Assembly: GCA_963693305.1 (NCBI GenBank)
Contig: OY855903.1
Span: 26,246,455 to 26,310,454, forward strand
Source: Meandrina meandrites
Lineage: Eukaryota > Cnidaria > Anthozoa > Scleractinia > Meandrinidae
DNA: 64,000 nucleotides
Reading direction: 5' to 3'
Shown: positions 1-12,800 of the stretch, piece by piece
How the letters are laid out: each line of letters starts with the position of its first letter
How positions within the stretch are numbered: the stretch's first letter is position 1
Notes under the pieces: model-generated
The model's database searches: none
What the model was told of the DNA's origin: nothing
The model's input: the letters and a program-made list of their open reading frames with translations, nothing else
Made by a program: the position numbers and the translations under genes

Positions 1-476
1 CAATTAAGACCTTAAGACGGAAAAGGAAAACAAAATACAATTTAACATTATTTTTAAATACTGAATTGTTAATTTGCTCAAAATCAAATTTAAAATTCAT
101 TCAAAGAGCTTTTTTTGTCAAGCAAAAATAATGGACCTTACTCAGTAAGTGAAGCAGTAACAGCTGGTTATATTAGGTGAAAAGTACAATGTACATGGCG
201 TTAATTGTATGCAAAGCTAACATACATCATTCATGTAAATTATAGTTACTTAGTTCAACATAAAATTAATACTAGAATTTTTTAGCCTAAGACAAATTTT
301 CTGAAAGCCTTCTGGAGTTAATCAAAAAGAAATATTTCACTTTCATTGGCTATAAAATTTTATACCATAGCACAAATGAAATTTTTATATGGGTAAACTA
401 TGCACTTCACAATAAAAGCTGAAAGTGAAAATTGATTGCGAAGACATAATATTTACCCTGTATTGAACACATTTCT

Positions 477-512
477 TCACAACGGTAACAAGTCATACAA
501 AGTTCCACTTAA
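477..512 (-). CDS. Possible terminal coding exon of an unidentified gene
   Basis: On the minus strand an acceptor (TTACTTGCAG) is followed by 11 sense codons and TGA. The phase (0) matches the exon at 672-749 upstream of it. The C-terminus would read LSGTLYDLLPL. I do not recognise the protein. The exon is very short, so this is tentative. Confidence 0.3.
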   Translation of the reverse strand, partial: LSGTLYDLLPL

Positions 513-671
513 CTGCAAGTAACATTTTTAATTTCTTGCAAAATACATGTATAAATCGTTTTTTCTTTTTTCAAAATCCACAGCAGAGTATTCAATTTAA
601 AGGCAGATGGCATTTTCTTTTGCAAGTCGTGAATTTAATTTAAAATTACAAGTATGAAATGCAGGTCTCAC

Positions 672-749
672 CTTAAAGCTGTAGATTCTCTGTTGATTCA
701 TGCACTGGTTAACATCTTGCACTTGCTGTGTGAGTCGTTTGAAGAGTTG
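672..749 (-). CDS. Internal exon of an unidentified gene
   Basis: A minus-strand stretch of 78 bases (26 codons, phase 0 at both ends) lies between a pyrimidine-rich acceptor ending CCAAAG and a good donor, AAG|GTGAGA. It encodes a glutamine-rich, helix-like peptide (starts QLFKRLTQQVQDV, ends QQRIYSFK). Both splice sites and the amphipathic composition suggest a real exon. No further upstream exon could be identified to the right, so the gene is only partly seen and its function is unknown. Confidence 0.45.
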
Positions 750-1887
750 CTTTGGAGGAAAGAAAAAAAATCCTGCATTGAAAACTTGAGACTAGCAGTT
801 ATCACAGCAAATGGTATTATTCATGAAAATAAAAGGACATTGTTATTATGATTTGGCCAGAATTTTAATGGGATTCATGGACACAAATTAATGTTTTGAC
901 ATCTTGACACCTTGTGGAAAATGTATTTTGGATGGAAGAATAATAAAAAAAGGTCGTGAATTTCAAAATGAACTTAGAGAGGCTTTAACCTAACCAGGGT
1001 ACCAGGAGGTTTTCTGTCCGTTTTCTGGAATAAGTGGTGAAGAATCAAGAGGGGGGGGGGGGGGAAGTACCCCTAATAGTGGGCTATATGATAGGGGGGG
1101 GGGGGCTTTTTGAGGCTCTAGGTATATAAAAGGGAGGGATTTCAAGAGCTGGAGTGTACAAAAGGGTAAGGAAAACTGTCATTTATATTTAACAGGCCTT
1201 ACAAAATATATCGACCATACTGACTGAATTGATGATTCGTTCAAGTATTTTAAGGGGTTATTCAAATGAAAAATTAAGAAAAGAGATGTTAGTAATCCCT
1301 CTGAAGATATGTGAAAGGGATACCATTTTCTATCAATTGAAAGGAATATCGAATATACTGGACTAGCTGACCAGTTCTGACTAATGGTAATTAAGCACCC
1401 TTCCTAGCCATAACTAGCCTGAAGTGTACAGGATATAACAAGACAGGTCATAAAATGCTTCCTCACAAATTTACCCATCTGAGAATCAGCTTGTAAACAG
1501 GCTCTCAGTTCTAGGATAGAATGATGAGATTTTTGACTAACAAGCAAGCAAGGAGGAGGAAAACAGGGGCAGCAAGTAGGAGAAGCTGAGAATGTCTACA
1601 AAGTATTGCAGCAGCCATTCTCCCCTTGTACTTAACCCATCAATGATCTGTTAACAAGATTTCATTATTTTCGTTTGGAGTAGAAAAAAAGGCACTAAAT
1701 TTCTTTAACCATTGGGAGAGCATGAACTCCTCTACCAGTTTTGTAACAGTTACTGCATTTCGAAAACAAGTACAAGATGTGCACTTTGAGTGCCATGGAA
1801 CAGTGGCTGATCAATTTTTAATGAAGGGGTTCTCTGCCTCCCCCCTGCAGCCTCCTTCCCTCTTGTCCCCCATCAGCTCTCTTCACT
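750..1887. other. Non-coding spacer with G-runs
   Basis: No gene is supported. The stretch holds two poly-G tracts, near 1050 and near 1095, and otherwise ordinary AT-rich sequence. It may be intron of the minus-strand gene at 477-749. Confidence 0.5.
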
Positions 1888-2090
1888 GAGGCCCTGCCAG
1901 GGTAAATTCCGACAAGCGACATGGGCCAAAAAGTAGCGACAGCGCTCAAATGAAATAGCAACAAACGACTGACAAAGCCAAATGTATGTCGCTAAATTTC
2001 CGACAGCGTTGTGTAGCCTTGACAAAACGCCGACACGAGACATTTTAAAATTCCGACAAGCGACCTTGGACACCCCCCTGGCAGGGCCTC
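1888..2090. mobile_element. 203-bp MITE, hAT-like
   Basis: The termini are a perfect 15-base inverted repeat (GAGGCCCTGCCAGGG and its complement). They are flanked by the direct repeat TTCACT (1882-1887 and 2091-2096), which can be read as an 8-base TCTTCACT duplication overlapping the terminus. Internally GCGAC-type motifs recur (CCGACAAGCGAC near both ends). There is no coding capacity. Confidence 0.65.
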
Positions 2091-2096
2091 TTCACT

Positions 2097-2427
2097 TGCA
2101 GCCTGTTCGTTTTGCCGTATCCTATACCAAGGATCTCATTCATTGGCTAGTAAAGTATTATATAAATAAGCTCATCAATAGTTGCAAAAAATATTTCCTG
2201 ACATCACCTAGTAAGTATAAGCTTAGTAAACAAATTTAAGTATTTTAAATAACTATTAACTAGTTTCTTACCAAGGTAAGTTTGAATTCCTTGAAAGTAT
2301 CTGTAACACAAAGCAATAAATATAAGACATCAATCTGGTAGTCTGGGCACTTGTTAGGTTGCTCATTTTGTAGTTGATTTTTCATAAGTAGGACAAAAAG
2401 TACTATTGGTTTTTAGTATCAACCAAC

Positions 2428-2461
<34 letters not shown>

Positions 2462-3985
2462 ATACGCTACTAGAGGACTATTAGTAATAGTCATTGAGTT
2501 TGGCACCTCGTTTGGCAAAATAAAATGGTTGTTGTTGTTGTTGTTGAGTAGCGAAATTCGTGACACTTTCTTTCGTTTTATTCCCAAATAAATCTTTCTT
2601 CAACTCGCATAATTGCTAACTTTATTAGTGCTTTTTTCTGTCCGACTAGTTGGGTGATACTAAAACATAAGACCCTTCGCCCTCAAGGGCCACGGGTCTA
2701 ATTGTTAATTATCACACTTCTCTAAGAGCATTATTCATAACTCATTTCAAATTAGAAAGAGTTGAGTCTACTTAATCTACCAATAAATGAAGAGCTAAAA
2801 AGATAACAGTATATTTCTTTTTGACAATTTCTAATTCAAAAATAATTTTAAGTTGATGTGAATCCTTGTAACCGCTTGAGTTTACAAACTATCCTGCTTG
2901 TAACAAGCAGGCCTTGGCACCTTCTTGCAGGCTTCATGTGTGGCACAGTCTGATTGAGGGTAGAGCTTTAAAGGTAGAATAACAAGAAGGAACACAGACT
3001 GCCAAAATTGTGTATAAGAAATTCTCTGGAGGGGAGCGGGGAGATTTCAAAAGCCAAACCTTCTGTGGGAGGGTGTATTAATAACTTTTTCTGTAACCAC
3101 TACACTACATTGACCCTACCAGACTTTCAAGGGTGGGGTCATGGCCATGCATGCCAGGCAGGGGGGAGGGGCATACTACATGTACCTTATAGATGCTATA
3201 TGATTGGGTATTGGCCGCTGGATGGAGTCCCACTTTGACCTTCCAGGTCTGCAATGGAGTTCATTTTTTTCACCATTTTAGATGGGATAGCTGAACGGCA
3301 AAAATGACAATGTCAAATATATATCCTCCTTCTTATATAAATCAGGAATCTGTTTTGAAATGTGTGAAAATGTCTGCTCTAAAATAGGGTATGCAACTTA
3401 ACTCTTTCGTCTGTGGGTCTGAGACAGGGTAGGGATTCCTAGATGCCAGTGGAGTACTCCCAACCAAGCTTTCCAAATACCCCCTCCCCCCGAGTGCATT
3501 TGCATGTGGTCATAAAAAAATCTCCTGAAAAATTGATCATCCATCTTTCGAGATCTGTGAGAAGAACACTATTTTATTTAAGAAATAGAAAACAGGTTTG
3601 GTAAGTGTTTCCACAGCTTTTTCGAGTTCTCCCAAACTTTCACAAGTGTTTCTATAACTTGATAGATGCATGGAAAACATGTTTTCTATTTCTTTTAGAA
3701 AACAACACGAGGAAAAAGAATTAAATCCCTCCTACATTTTGATCATCAAAATGTAAATTCTCTTTGCTCGCTCCATCATTACGTCAACAGCTCATGCTAG
3801 TTCTGTGTTTCTATCGAGTTATATTATAGAAGTATGGCTTTAAGTCCGCACTTTCTTACAGGATGTTTTCTAATAGGAATTCTACATACAAAACAAAGTA
3901 GTTCCTAGGTTGGGTCTGCTCTGACCTAGGGTATTAATTTCTGGGTCAGGTCTGAAATAAGTTAAAGAAAATTGCATAATTGAAC
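2097..3985. other. Non-coding stretch, nothing recognised
   Basis: Both strands show only short random-looking open frames. A (GTT)n run lies at about 2525-2547. No splice-bounded coding segment, repeat with clear ends or RNA gene was seen. Confidence 0.45.
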
Positions 3986-3987
3986 TA

Positions 3988-4539
3988 CAGTTGACCCCAG
4001 ATAACTTGAACCCCCGCTAACTCAAACCTCGCGCTAACTCAAGCCAAAATCGATTTTCCCCGGATTTCCTTCATACATTTACTTTAATTTTACACTCGTT
4101 AACTCGAACCCTTGATTACTCGAACCTCCTGCTAACTTGAAGTAATTTTCGTTTCCCTTCAGGTCATTTTCTCTATATTGTACCCTCCACAACTCGAACC
4201 AGTGCACTGTAGTCTAAAACATATTTATTTTGAAGCAGCCATGTGATCTCTATGAAAAACCTGTACAGTTCGCAGTTCCAGTGGACTCGTCCCTGCTGAT
4301 TTCCTTTGTTACATTACGTTATGTTCCAATTTATACAGTAATTTAAAGATGTAGTGTTTTATTTTCACTCAACTTCTCTATTATCATTATGTAATTAAAT
4401 TTGATTAAAATGTACACTGCATGAATTGACAAACAATAAAACACTGTTTTTCCTTATTTTGGATCATTTGTTCTCAACTCCTGATAACTCGAACCTTTTT
4501 CAATTTCCCTTGAAGGTTCGAGTTATCGGGAGTTCACTG
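3988..4539. mobile_element. Non-autonomous pogo/mariner element, 552 bp
   Basis: The left end starts CAGTTGACCCCAGATAAC and the right end finishes with the imperfect complement GTTATCGGGAGTTCACTG. Both are flanked by TA (3986-3987 and 4540-4541), the target duplication of Tc1/mariner-pogo elements. Internally TAACTCGAACC-type motifs repeat several times at both ends. No transposase frame is present. Confidence 0.8.
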
Positions 4540-4880
4540 TAGGATAAGAGTTTTTATAAGGAAGCACACAGTACACAGGTCTCTACCCAAAATTTTGGGA
4601 AGTACTCTCTCCCATGCTCCCTAGGCTAGGTGAAAGCTAATTATTATATGGTGAACAATAATATCGAAGTTTAATTTAGTGATTCATTTAACGCCTATTT
4701 TGGACTGTCCATTTATAGCACATGCTTTGTCCAATAGAGCTGCAAATTTCTCAAGGGAGGGGGAGGTTAGGCAAATAAATTTTCTTTCAGTATTTTTTGT
4801 TTTTATCCATATGCACTCAAATTAAATATAGGCTACACTGCTACATCAACTGCTGCATTTTTCTTTGAATCTGGGATATA

Positions 4881-5171
4881 GGTAAAGTCTGTCTCCGAGC
4901 CTAGGGGCCCATCAGGCTGGAGCTTATCCCGGTTTCCGTTGCGTGAAGCGACTAGGAGTATTGCTACTCCCCCTGGATGGGACGCTAGACCATCGCAGGG
5001 TTACCCCCAGCAGTAATTCGCTGGTACCCATTTATACACCTGGGTGGAGAGAGGCACTATGAGAGTAAAGTATCTTGCCCAAGAACACAACGCAGTGCCC
5101 CAGCCAGGGCTCGAACACGGACCGCCCGATCCGGAGTCCAGTGCACTAACCATTAGGCCACCACGCCTCCC
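4881..5171 (-). mobile_element. tRNA-headed SINE
   Basis: Read on the minus strand, the head starts near 5171 with GTGGTGGCCTAATGGTTAG. This resembles a tRNA D-arm and pol III A box. A B box follows (GTGTTCGAGCCCTGG), then a body that includes CCCAGGTGTATAAATGGGTA. This is the layout of a SINE2-type retroposon. The body resembles SINEs I know to be widespread in cnidarians, but I cannot assign a family name. Confidence 0.75.
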
Positions 5172-5334
5172 ACAAATCTGGGATATATCAGCTCGATAAT
5201 AACAGAAATAGAACTGCTGTCCGAAAGTTGGATGTCAACATTTCTGCAGGGATCACTATCCCATCAATACTTAGCAGGCTTACATACCTGTATGTTTAAT
5301 TTACGGGATTATAATTATTTAACCTGATTTAACT

Positions 5335-6695
5335 GCCATGGCACCGAATAAATGCGACTTAAGAGCCAATGTTACCAACGGTCAGACAAAAGACGGCAAG
5401 TGTCGAAAATTGGATTTCGCTTATATTCTTACCATAGGTAGGTCTTTGTGCGAAACAAATCCCAGCATACTTAGTTTGGCTGAATATCGATTTGTTTTCG
5501 AGAAAATCGATAATCCTTGAAAACCGCCATATTGCCATTTTCGGAGCTCAAAATTTAGGCCGAGTTTCGTAGCTTCGCGTGAAAAAATAAAGCACTCTGG
5601 AAGGAAAATACCGGCCAAATGTTGTAGAATGACATCAAATAAGTACGTGGAAAGCAATTTTGGTCCTTCGTGTCCTTTTATTTACAAAATATAATTAAAT
5701 TTATTTGACACACTTTTAATAGGGTTCAAAATTGGTCAAACTTATCGTCTAATTTAAGTATGTGCGAAGCGAAATAATTGGTCAAAAATTCGGTATTTGC
5801 AAGTCAAAGGACTGTTCTTTACGACTTTAGAAGGATTAGCTGGGGAAATGATTTCGTGCGATGCTTTCGAATTTTGAAGTTGCCTAAAATTCGTCAATTA
5901 TTAATCGTGGAGATACCGCCGTTTATGTAAACATTTCACGCAAAGGTTGAATTCTTCCCGACGCGAACTTAACTGTGTCTAATAAAAACGTAGACATGCT
6001 TACCTTGATGTTGCTGAAGCATTTTAAGCGTTGTATTCTTCATTCACCATAAAACCCATGCAAGCCTGTGGTGAAGTTAGTTAAACGATTTTCTTGACGC
6101 CATGTGTCATTAATTTCCTCGTCTTGAAGTGACCTCTCTTTTTCATTCGTTCTTGAAAACACTCCAGTCTCAAGTGATCAACGTAACAGCCATGCATAGT
6201 ATTTTTGCTTTAAATCAGCTTCAAACTGAGAAGCAGAGGAAGATAAACCGATTAAGGAGACAAACCGTCATTTCAAAAACCGCCATTTGTCCTGTGGCAG
6301 CTAATCTATTCACAAGGGCAATTTCACCTGAAATTGACAACCACTGCCGTGACAAAGTAAGAAGCAAACACCGTACCTTTTTGGTATCTGGTTAAGGTAT
6401 TTTGTTGTTATTATTTTACTTTGAGCTTAAAATTGCACACAGTTGGACTGACCAGAAAAAGAAATTTAAGTCAGTTCAAATAGACCACCGTTTGCAAAAT
6501 GGTTGCGTATAAACGCCTTTTACTTCCGTGCCGGAAGTGCTTCGCTTTTCCTTATTCAATTCATATCGTTATTTTCCAAGATCTTCCTTTTTAGATTAAA
6601 GCAACAAAGAGATAAAAAAGCTTTATTGCTGCCGTTTGATCACTCTACAGTCAATATTTAAGAATCATCCCGTGAAGTCCAGCCTGAATAAGTTT
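5335..6695. repeat. Left arm of a large inverted duplication
   Basis: This segment matches the reverse complement of 9408-12215 once the 1.5-kb insertion at 10559-12065 is removed. Examples are the stretch at 5500-5560 against 10480-10545 and CAGCCTGAATA at about 6680 against TATTCAGGCTG at 9412. The arms are similar but diverged by substitutions and small indels. It copies intron 3 and the last exon of the small minus-strand gene, in opposite orientation. Confidence 0.85.
6190..6395 (+). pseudogene. Frameshifted copy of the last exon of the small gene
   Basis: After a preserved acceptor (AACGTAACAG) it reads AMHSIFALNQL, as does the right-arm exon at 9638-9837. One extra base about 65 bases in (the stretch around ATTAAGGAGAC) throws it out of the parental frame. 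The frameshifted reading stays open to a TAA at 6393-6395. No upstream exons accompany it in this arm, so it is best read as a duplicated, non-functional exon. Confidence 0.6.
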
Positions 6696-6699
6696 CAAT

Positions 6700-7113
6700 A
6701 GAGGGATGCAGTGGGAGGGTGCCCAACATCAATACCCTGGTCATTAGCCTTGTAATTCAGTGATGCACCATAGATGCGAAACACTTTAAATAACGAATAT
6801 GTGTAGTCAGTGAGTCGGGAGTTGACATATTTCACGTTAGACGGATTGTCACTGACTCTTTTTACATTGTTTCGTAGACGTTTCGGCTATAAATACTTAA
6901 GCCTAATAAATGCGAGTTCGTTGTTACGCGCTATTTGAATGTATCTCGAGGGTTGCGCAGGTGACCATAAGCGCTAATGGGGATACGAAATTGGTTCAAG
7001 TCCTCAGAAGGGCAATGTGTTAAGTCGTAACAGCGATATTTTTCACTTCAACAACAACTGTGGCAAACATGAGTGCAAAACGACAGGGCGATAACCTTGT
7101 ATGCAACAAGGTT
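6700..7113. other. Loop of the inverted duplication, left part
   Basis: Unique-looking AT-rich sequence between the left arm and the foldback element. No gene is supported. Confidence 0.4.
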
Positions 7114-7734
7114 CGGCGGGGCTAAAGTACAGGTCACAGGTCACAGGTTACAGGTCACAGGTCACAGGTCAAAAAAAATGAAACATTTGGAGGGTATGTA
7201 CTGAGGCCCAAAATGATGAACAAAACTTGTTGCGGTTAGCTTTTACCCCTGTTGGCTTGCAGTTATCTTTTACTCTGGATGCTTGCGGTTAGCTTTAATT
7301 TAGGTTGCTTGCAATAAGCTTTTACTCCGGTTTGCTTGCGGTTAGCTTTTACTCTGGTTTGCTTGCGGTTAGCTTTCACTCCAGTTGGCTTGCGGTTAGC
7401 TTTTATTTGTTGGTTAGGGCACTACTCTATATATTTGTCTCTATATATTTCGTTTATAGAGTACTGCCCTAACCAGCAACTAAAAGCTAACCGTAAGCAA
7501 ACCAGAATGAAAGCTAACAGCAAACAAACCAGAATGAAAGCTAACCGTAAGCAAACCAGAGTAAAGGCTAACCACAAGCAAACAGGGGTAAAAGCTAACC
7601 ATAACTGACAAGTTTTGTTCATCATTTTGGGCTTCAGAACATACCCTCCAAATGTTATTTTTTGACCTGTGACCTGTGACCTGTAGCCTGTGACCTGTGA
7701 CCTGTGACCTGTGACCTGTACTTTAGCCCCGCCG
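7114..7734. mobile_element. Foldback element, Mutator-like, 621 bp
   Basis: The two halves are near-complementary over almost their full length. The termini are CGGCGGGGCTAAAGTAC and its complement, flanked by a perfect 9-base duplication AACAAGGTT (7105-7113 and 7735-7743), the size expected for Mutator-like elements. Each arm is made of tandem sub-repeats: a 7-base AGGTCAC run at the outside and a roughly 27-base unit containing GCGGTTAGCTTTTACTC inside. No transposase is encoded; the open frames here are only repeat translation. Confidence 0.85.
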
Positions 7735-7743
7735 AACAAGGTT

Positions 7744-9407
7744 AGAGCATGGTGCTGGTGTTGCTCGGGAAGTCGCTGGGAACGTTTCCAGTAAAATATT
7801 TAAGATCCTGCCTGATATGCGAGACTTTTGCAACTCACTGGAAATGGGTGTGTTCACTCTTTCAGGGAAGCGAAAGCAACCATTAATTCAGCTAGAAGAC
7901 ACTGACAAGAGAATTTTGTAGTCAGATGTAGTCAGTGCAAAGGAAAGAAATGAGGTAAATTCAGGCCCTTAGGGTGGATTCTGTTGAGGGGGGTTCTTTT
8001 ATGTTTTGGGAGGTATTTTGCACGAGTTCCGAAGGAACGAGCCTCTGGGGGGTCTTCGTGCTTGCCCTCCCAGAAAATTTTGCAAATGTGGGTTCTCTTA
8101 AGTGCCATTTCCTGCATTTTGACATCATTTCTGAGGTGGGGTGCATTTTCATCTACATTTATTAAGTTGATAAAATCTTGTAAGACATCACATCAACTAT
8201 AAATAAAAGCCGAAATAAATACAAAATATGTACATATGCATAAATTACATAAAAGTGATATGTCGAAATAGCAGGATAATTAAATAATAATTATTAATTA
8301 TTAATATTTGCCTTCAATATTAGCTCTTTGGAAAGTAATTTTCATTCGAAAAAAATTCTGTAATGTTCAGAAATGAGTGTGTGCGTTTAGACAGTTTTTA
8401 AAACACAAATATTAAAATAACATGCAGGGTGGATGAGTGGACAAGGCTGATCGAAAGAATGATGAATTATGATGAATTATTTGAAAACGATTAACCAATC
8501 CAAAAGATTAGAACTTCATACTACAGTTACAATCTGGCTGCGGCTTCCTCCGATAATCCTGGCAAGGTAGGTAGTCGTCCGTGTAATCGACCGGTCACAG
8601 TCTTTTGATTGTTTTGTGTACATTTTTTTATCTTTTCAAACCCCCCCCCCCCCCCCCCCCGCCAACCCCACCGTACGGGATTGGAATCAGATTCCCAAGC
8701 AGTCCTTTATACCCGGCAATATTTAGGAGTATAATATTTGGCTGGTGATTGACCTTAGTGAAATCAGTGCAAGAATTAGCACAAAAGACGTCTATCTATG
8801 TAATGAGCAATGTCAAGGAACCAAAACGCGTTTGGTTATAAATGATAGGAACAGCTATAGCCCAGATCATTATTTCCTGTGATACCAAAACAACCACTAC
8901 CGTTTTACTAGCTACTCTGGCAAAGGTGTGTAATATAATGCTAGGAGCAGGGTAAAAATACCACGTTGAGGTATTCTAGAGTAAAACGTCGTTGCGTTTT
9001 TTGAAAGGTCGTGTGAATATAGAATGGTATTTATTTGCACATGCCTGAGCTGGCGTCACCACATGCCCAGCGACTGGGGTTATTTGATGACATTCAATGT
9101 TCACATTTCTCGATTCTCTGGGTGAGGTATAATATGGAATCGTTGACTCACTTAAATCCATTTTACAGCGGGTGATTATGACCACTATAGGTATTTGTTT
9201 TGCTGACAGCCTAGAACAAATCAACGAGCTATGAAATGTGAAATGAAACTTGTACTAATGCATTCTTTTTATGTAATTGTTGTCTAAACGTTATATGAAC
9301 GCAATACTATTTTCGCAAGTAAGGAGGCGAGGCAGCTACCTCACACCGCAGCTCAGGTGGGGACACCTTCTCCACCGCTAACCACCCCCCCCCCCCCCCT
9401 CTTCCCG
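7744..9407. other. Loop of the inverted duplication, right part
   Basis: No coding exon is supported. It contains a 20-base poly-C tract at 8641-8660, an AT-rich stretch at 8275-8310 and another C-run at 9387-9400. Confidence 0.4.
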
Positions 9408-9637
9408 ATCTTATTCAGGCTGGATTCTACAGGATGATCCTTGAGTATTGACGGACGGCCGATCTAACGGCAACAATAAGACTTTTATTTTATCTCTTTT
9501 TGCGTTTCGACTTAACAAGAAAGTGCCATGATATGAATTTTAAAAGCGAGGAAAAGCGAAGCAACTCAACAGACTGAAACGATTGAAATTTCTTTATCTG
9601 CTCAGTCCAGCTGTATAACAACAGCAAAATACCTTAA

Positions 9638-9837
9638 TCAGATACCAAAAAGGTACGGTGCTTGCTTCTTACTTGTCACGGCAGTGGTTGTCAATTTCAG
9701 GTGAAATTGTCCTTGTGAATAAATTAGCTGCCTCGGGGCAAATGGCGGTTTTTGAAATGACGGTTTGCCACTGAACCGGTTTAACTGCCTCTGCTTCTCA
9801 GTTCGAAGCTGATTTAAAGCAAAAATACTATGCATGG
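9638..9837 (-). CDS. Terminal exon of the small minus-strand gene
   Basis: The acceptor AACGTAACAG opens a 66-codon exon in the phase left by the previous exon (phase 1). It runs through a possible but unused donor (ACAA|GTAAG) to TGA. The copy in the left arm is frameshifted, which marks this one as the functional version. Confidence 0.5.
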
Positions 9838-12800
9838 CTGTTACGTTGATCACTTGAGACTGGAGTGTTTAAATTTCAAGAACGAATGAAAAAGAGATGT
9901 CACTTCAAGACAAGGAAATTAATGACACATGGCGTCGAGAAAATCAGTTAACTAACTTCACCGCGGGCTTGGGTTTTATCGTGAAGAACGAATACAACGC
10001 TTAAAATGCGTCAGCAACATCAAGGTAAGTATGTCTACGTTTTTATTAGACACAGTTAAGTTCGCGTCGGGAAGAATTCAACCTTTGCGCGAAATGTTTA
10101 CATAAACGGCGGATCTCCACGATTACTTTAATTGACGAATTTTAAGCAACTTCAAAATTCAAAAGCATCGCACGAAATCATTTCCCCAGCTAATCCTTCT
10201 AAAGTCGTAAAGAACAGTCCTTTGACTTGCAAATACCGAATTTTTGACCAATTATTTCACTTCGCACATACTTAAATTAGACGATAAGTTTGACCAATTT
10301 TGAACCCTATTAAAAGTGTGTCAAATAAATTTAATTATATTTTGTAAATAAAAGAACACGAAGGACTAAAATTGCTTTCCACGTACTTATTTGATGTCAT
10401 TCTACAACATTTGGCCAGTATTTTCCTTCCAGAGTGCTTTATTTTTTCACGCGAAGCTACGAAACTCGGCATAAATTTTGAGCTCCGAAAATGGCAATAT
10501 GGCGGTTTTCAAGGATTATCGATTTTCTCGAAAACAAATCGATATTCAGCCAAACTAATGCACTAGTCATTTGTTTCCTCCACCCCCCCCACCCCCGCGA
10601 CATGCGGGGACTTTGTCGGGCAATAGCGGGGGAATTACTGCAGCTTTGCGATGATTTTATGCCCAGACCCCCAGGGACTTTACCCCAAATTTGCCTGACC
10701 TAAAATACCCCCGGGAAACTCAGGGGAAATTTTCAAAAACAAATTTCTACATAATAACACCGGGCTCGAAATTGCGACCGATACGGTCACCAATGCGACT
10801 AACATTTCACCCTTGGCGTCTAAAAATTCTGGTTTAGTCGCCATTTTGGCGACTACATTTCTTTGTGTTGACGATGAATAATGGTCATTTTCTCAAACAT
10901 TTTGTCCTTCCAGAAAGTTATATCGGAATATCTTTGCTTCTAAAACATTCAAACTGAGAAAAGAAGTCAATCCATCCTTTTCCTTTGCTGTAAAAGATTC
11001 TGTCACATTGGAAAACTTGCAAATAGCTGACCGTGTTTGAATTCGCCCTATAAAGCTTTGCAAACCCTTGAGCGCGTCATGTATGCCTATGGTTTGTGTC
11101 TCTTGTAATGTATGGCTATCTGACATGTTGACTCCTTCGAGGTTCGTAACATTTCATTAGCTACAAAGTTAGTGGCAACAAAATCTTATATAATGTGTTT
11201 CTTTTGCTTTTCTTTGTGAATATTTATGCATTGTAATTCATTCTTTTTTTGGATTAATTTCATAGAAATAATTTTAAATAGTCGCCAAATGGCGACTTGA
11301 AAACTTTTTTAATTTCAATCCCTGAATGACATAAGCAGTTTCATGGGACTAGTCCCAAGGACGTGGCCCCAAGTGTATTAAAATACTCTGAATTTCTCAT
11401 CATGTGTACGTTCTACCAATGCACTTTCTTTGTCCCTTTTTGCTTTAGAATCTCAAATGCCTTTTAAACCCCCGTAAAGTAGCAATGTTGTTGCCAACTG
11501 CTATTTGTACTTCCTTCTGAAAAGGCGAACTAGCTTATAGCTATCTCGAATTTATCTTCTTAATTATTTTGCAATCACAATTTCCTAAATCTTAGCTCCT
11601 CACTAAAAGTGCTTAAAACAAAATTTAGTACACATGCCTCGTATTGTGACAGCCACCCATGTGGCCAGGTTTCTCTCAACAAGAGTGAGTTCAAGAGGGG
11701 GTACCAAACAACTGTGTTTGTTGCTGGCATGGCTCACGATTTTCAAGTCTTCCCTCAGCTTATTGGTTATTCTCCCACACTATTTGTCTGATCAAAAAGC
11801 TATACTCCAAACAACCTCAGTGATAAGTATTTTAAGCTGGTTGAAACATTCCTAATAGTTGTTGTTTCTCAAAATGTATTTAACGCAGAAATAGACAATC
11901 CCTTCTTTTACAAGGTCTTTCAGCTAGCCCCGGGGGGGTGGTGGTTTTGCAAGGAAATTCTGCCCTGGTGGGTGGTGGAATTCCACATAATTAGCATCGC
12001 TTGTTTGCAAATTCCCCCGCTATGTCGCGGGGGTGGGGGAGCGGGGGAAACAAATGACTAGTGCATAAGTATGCTGGTATTTGTTTCTCACAAAGACCTA
12101 CCTGTGGTAAGAAAAACTAAGAATATAAGCGAAATCCATTTTTCGGCACTTGCCAAGAATTTTCGATGTTGTTTGATTCTTGTGAACATGTGCTCTTAAG
12201 CCCCTTGTATTCAATAATTTAACAATAAAGGCTACGAACTGCAAATATTTTCTTGCAGCTGATAAATTTGCTTACCACTGATTTCGTCATCGCTTGTTTC
12301 CAAAAACACGTCCGCAGAGGCACTTCGAAGAGGTGATGCGCTTTTAGCTCGAGCTCGAGCATTCTGCAAATGTAACACAAAACAAATAACAAAAGCCTTG
12401 AGAAACACAATTAGAGCAGATTCATGATCTGATCGAGTCACATGTACGTCCTGTATGTGATCTCTAAATAGTTCAGTTCCAAATTTGCGTCGATAAACAA
12501 AACAAAACTCACTTTCGTCTTGGCTTTCTCCGTTGGGCGATAGTGATGTGGAATATGTCTCACTCTGCCCCGAATCCAGTCTTTGTTTAAACTTCGGCCG
12601 CTGTAAACGACAGCGAGATAAAAATCAATTCAAGTTCAAACAACAAAGAAATTAACTTCTGATGCGCAGCAACGCTGCTCTATAAACATGCAAGACCTGT
12701 GGAAGAAATTTCTTTGGGTGATCGAAGTGGCCGGGTTCGGAATTTGCCAATTCTGTGAATACACAGCGCAAAGAGAAGGTTTAACTGCTACATATTGTAC

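Larger units (their letters stand above)
9408..12215. repeat. Right arm of the large inverted duplication
   Basis: This is the reverse complement of 5335-6695, split by the Harbinger-type insertion at 10559-12065. The uninterrupted sequence in the left arm shows exactly where that insertion entered. The arm covers intron 3 and the terminal exon of the small minus-strand gene whose first three exons lie just outside, at 12276-12855. Confidence 0.85.

Noticed and set aside
5338..5520. 60-codon frame starting MAPNKCDLRANV as a gene
   Set aside because: It is part of the duplicated intron 3 sequence; the right-arm counterpart is interrupted by an indel and a stop.
7336..7739. Open frames of 90 and 105 codons on both strands
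   Set aside because: They are translations of the tandem units in the foldback element (QTRMKAN/RLAFTLV repeats), not genes.
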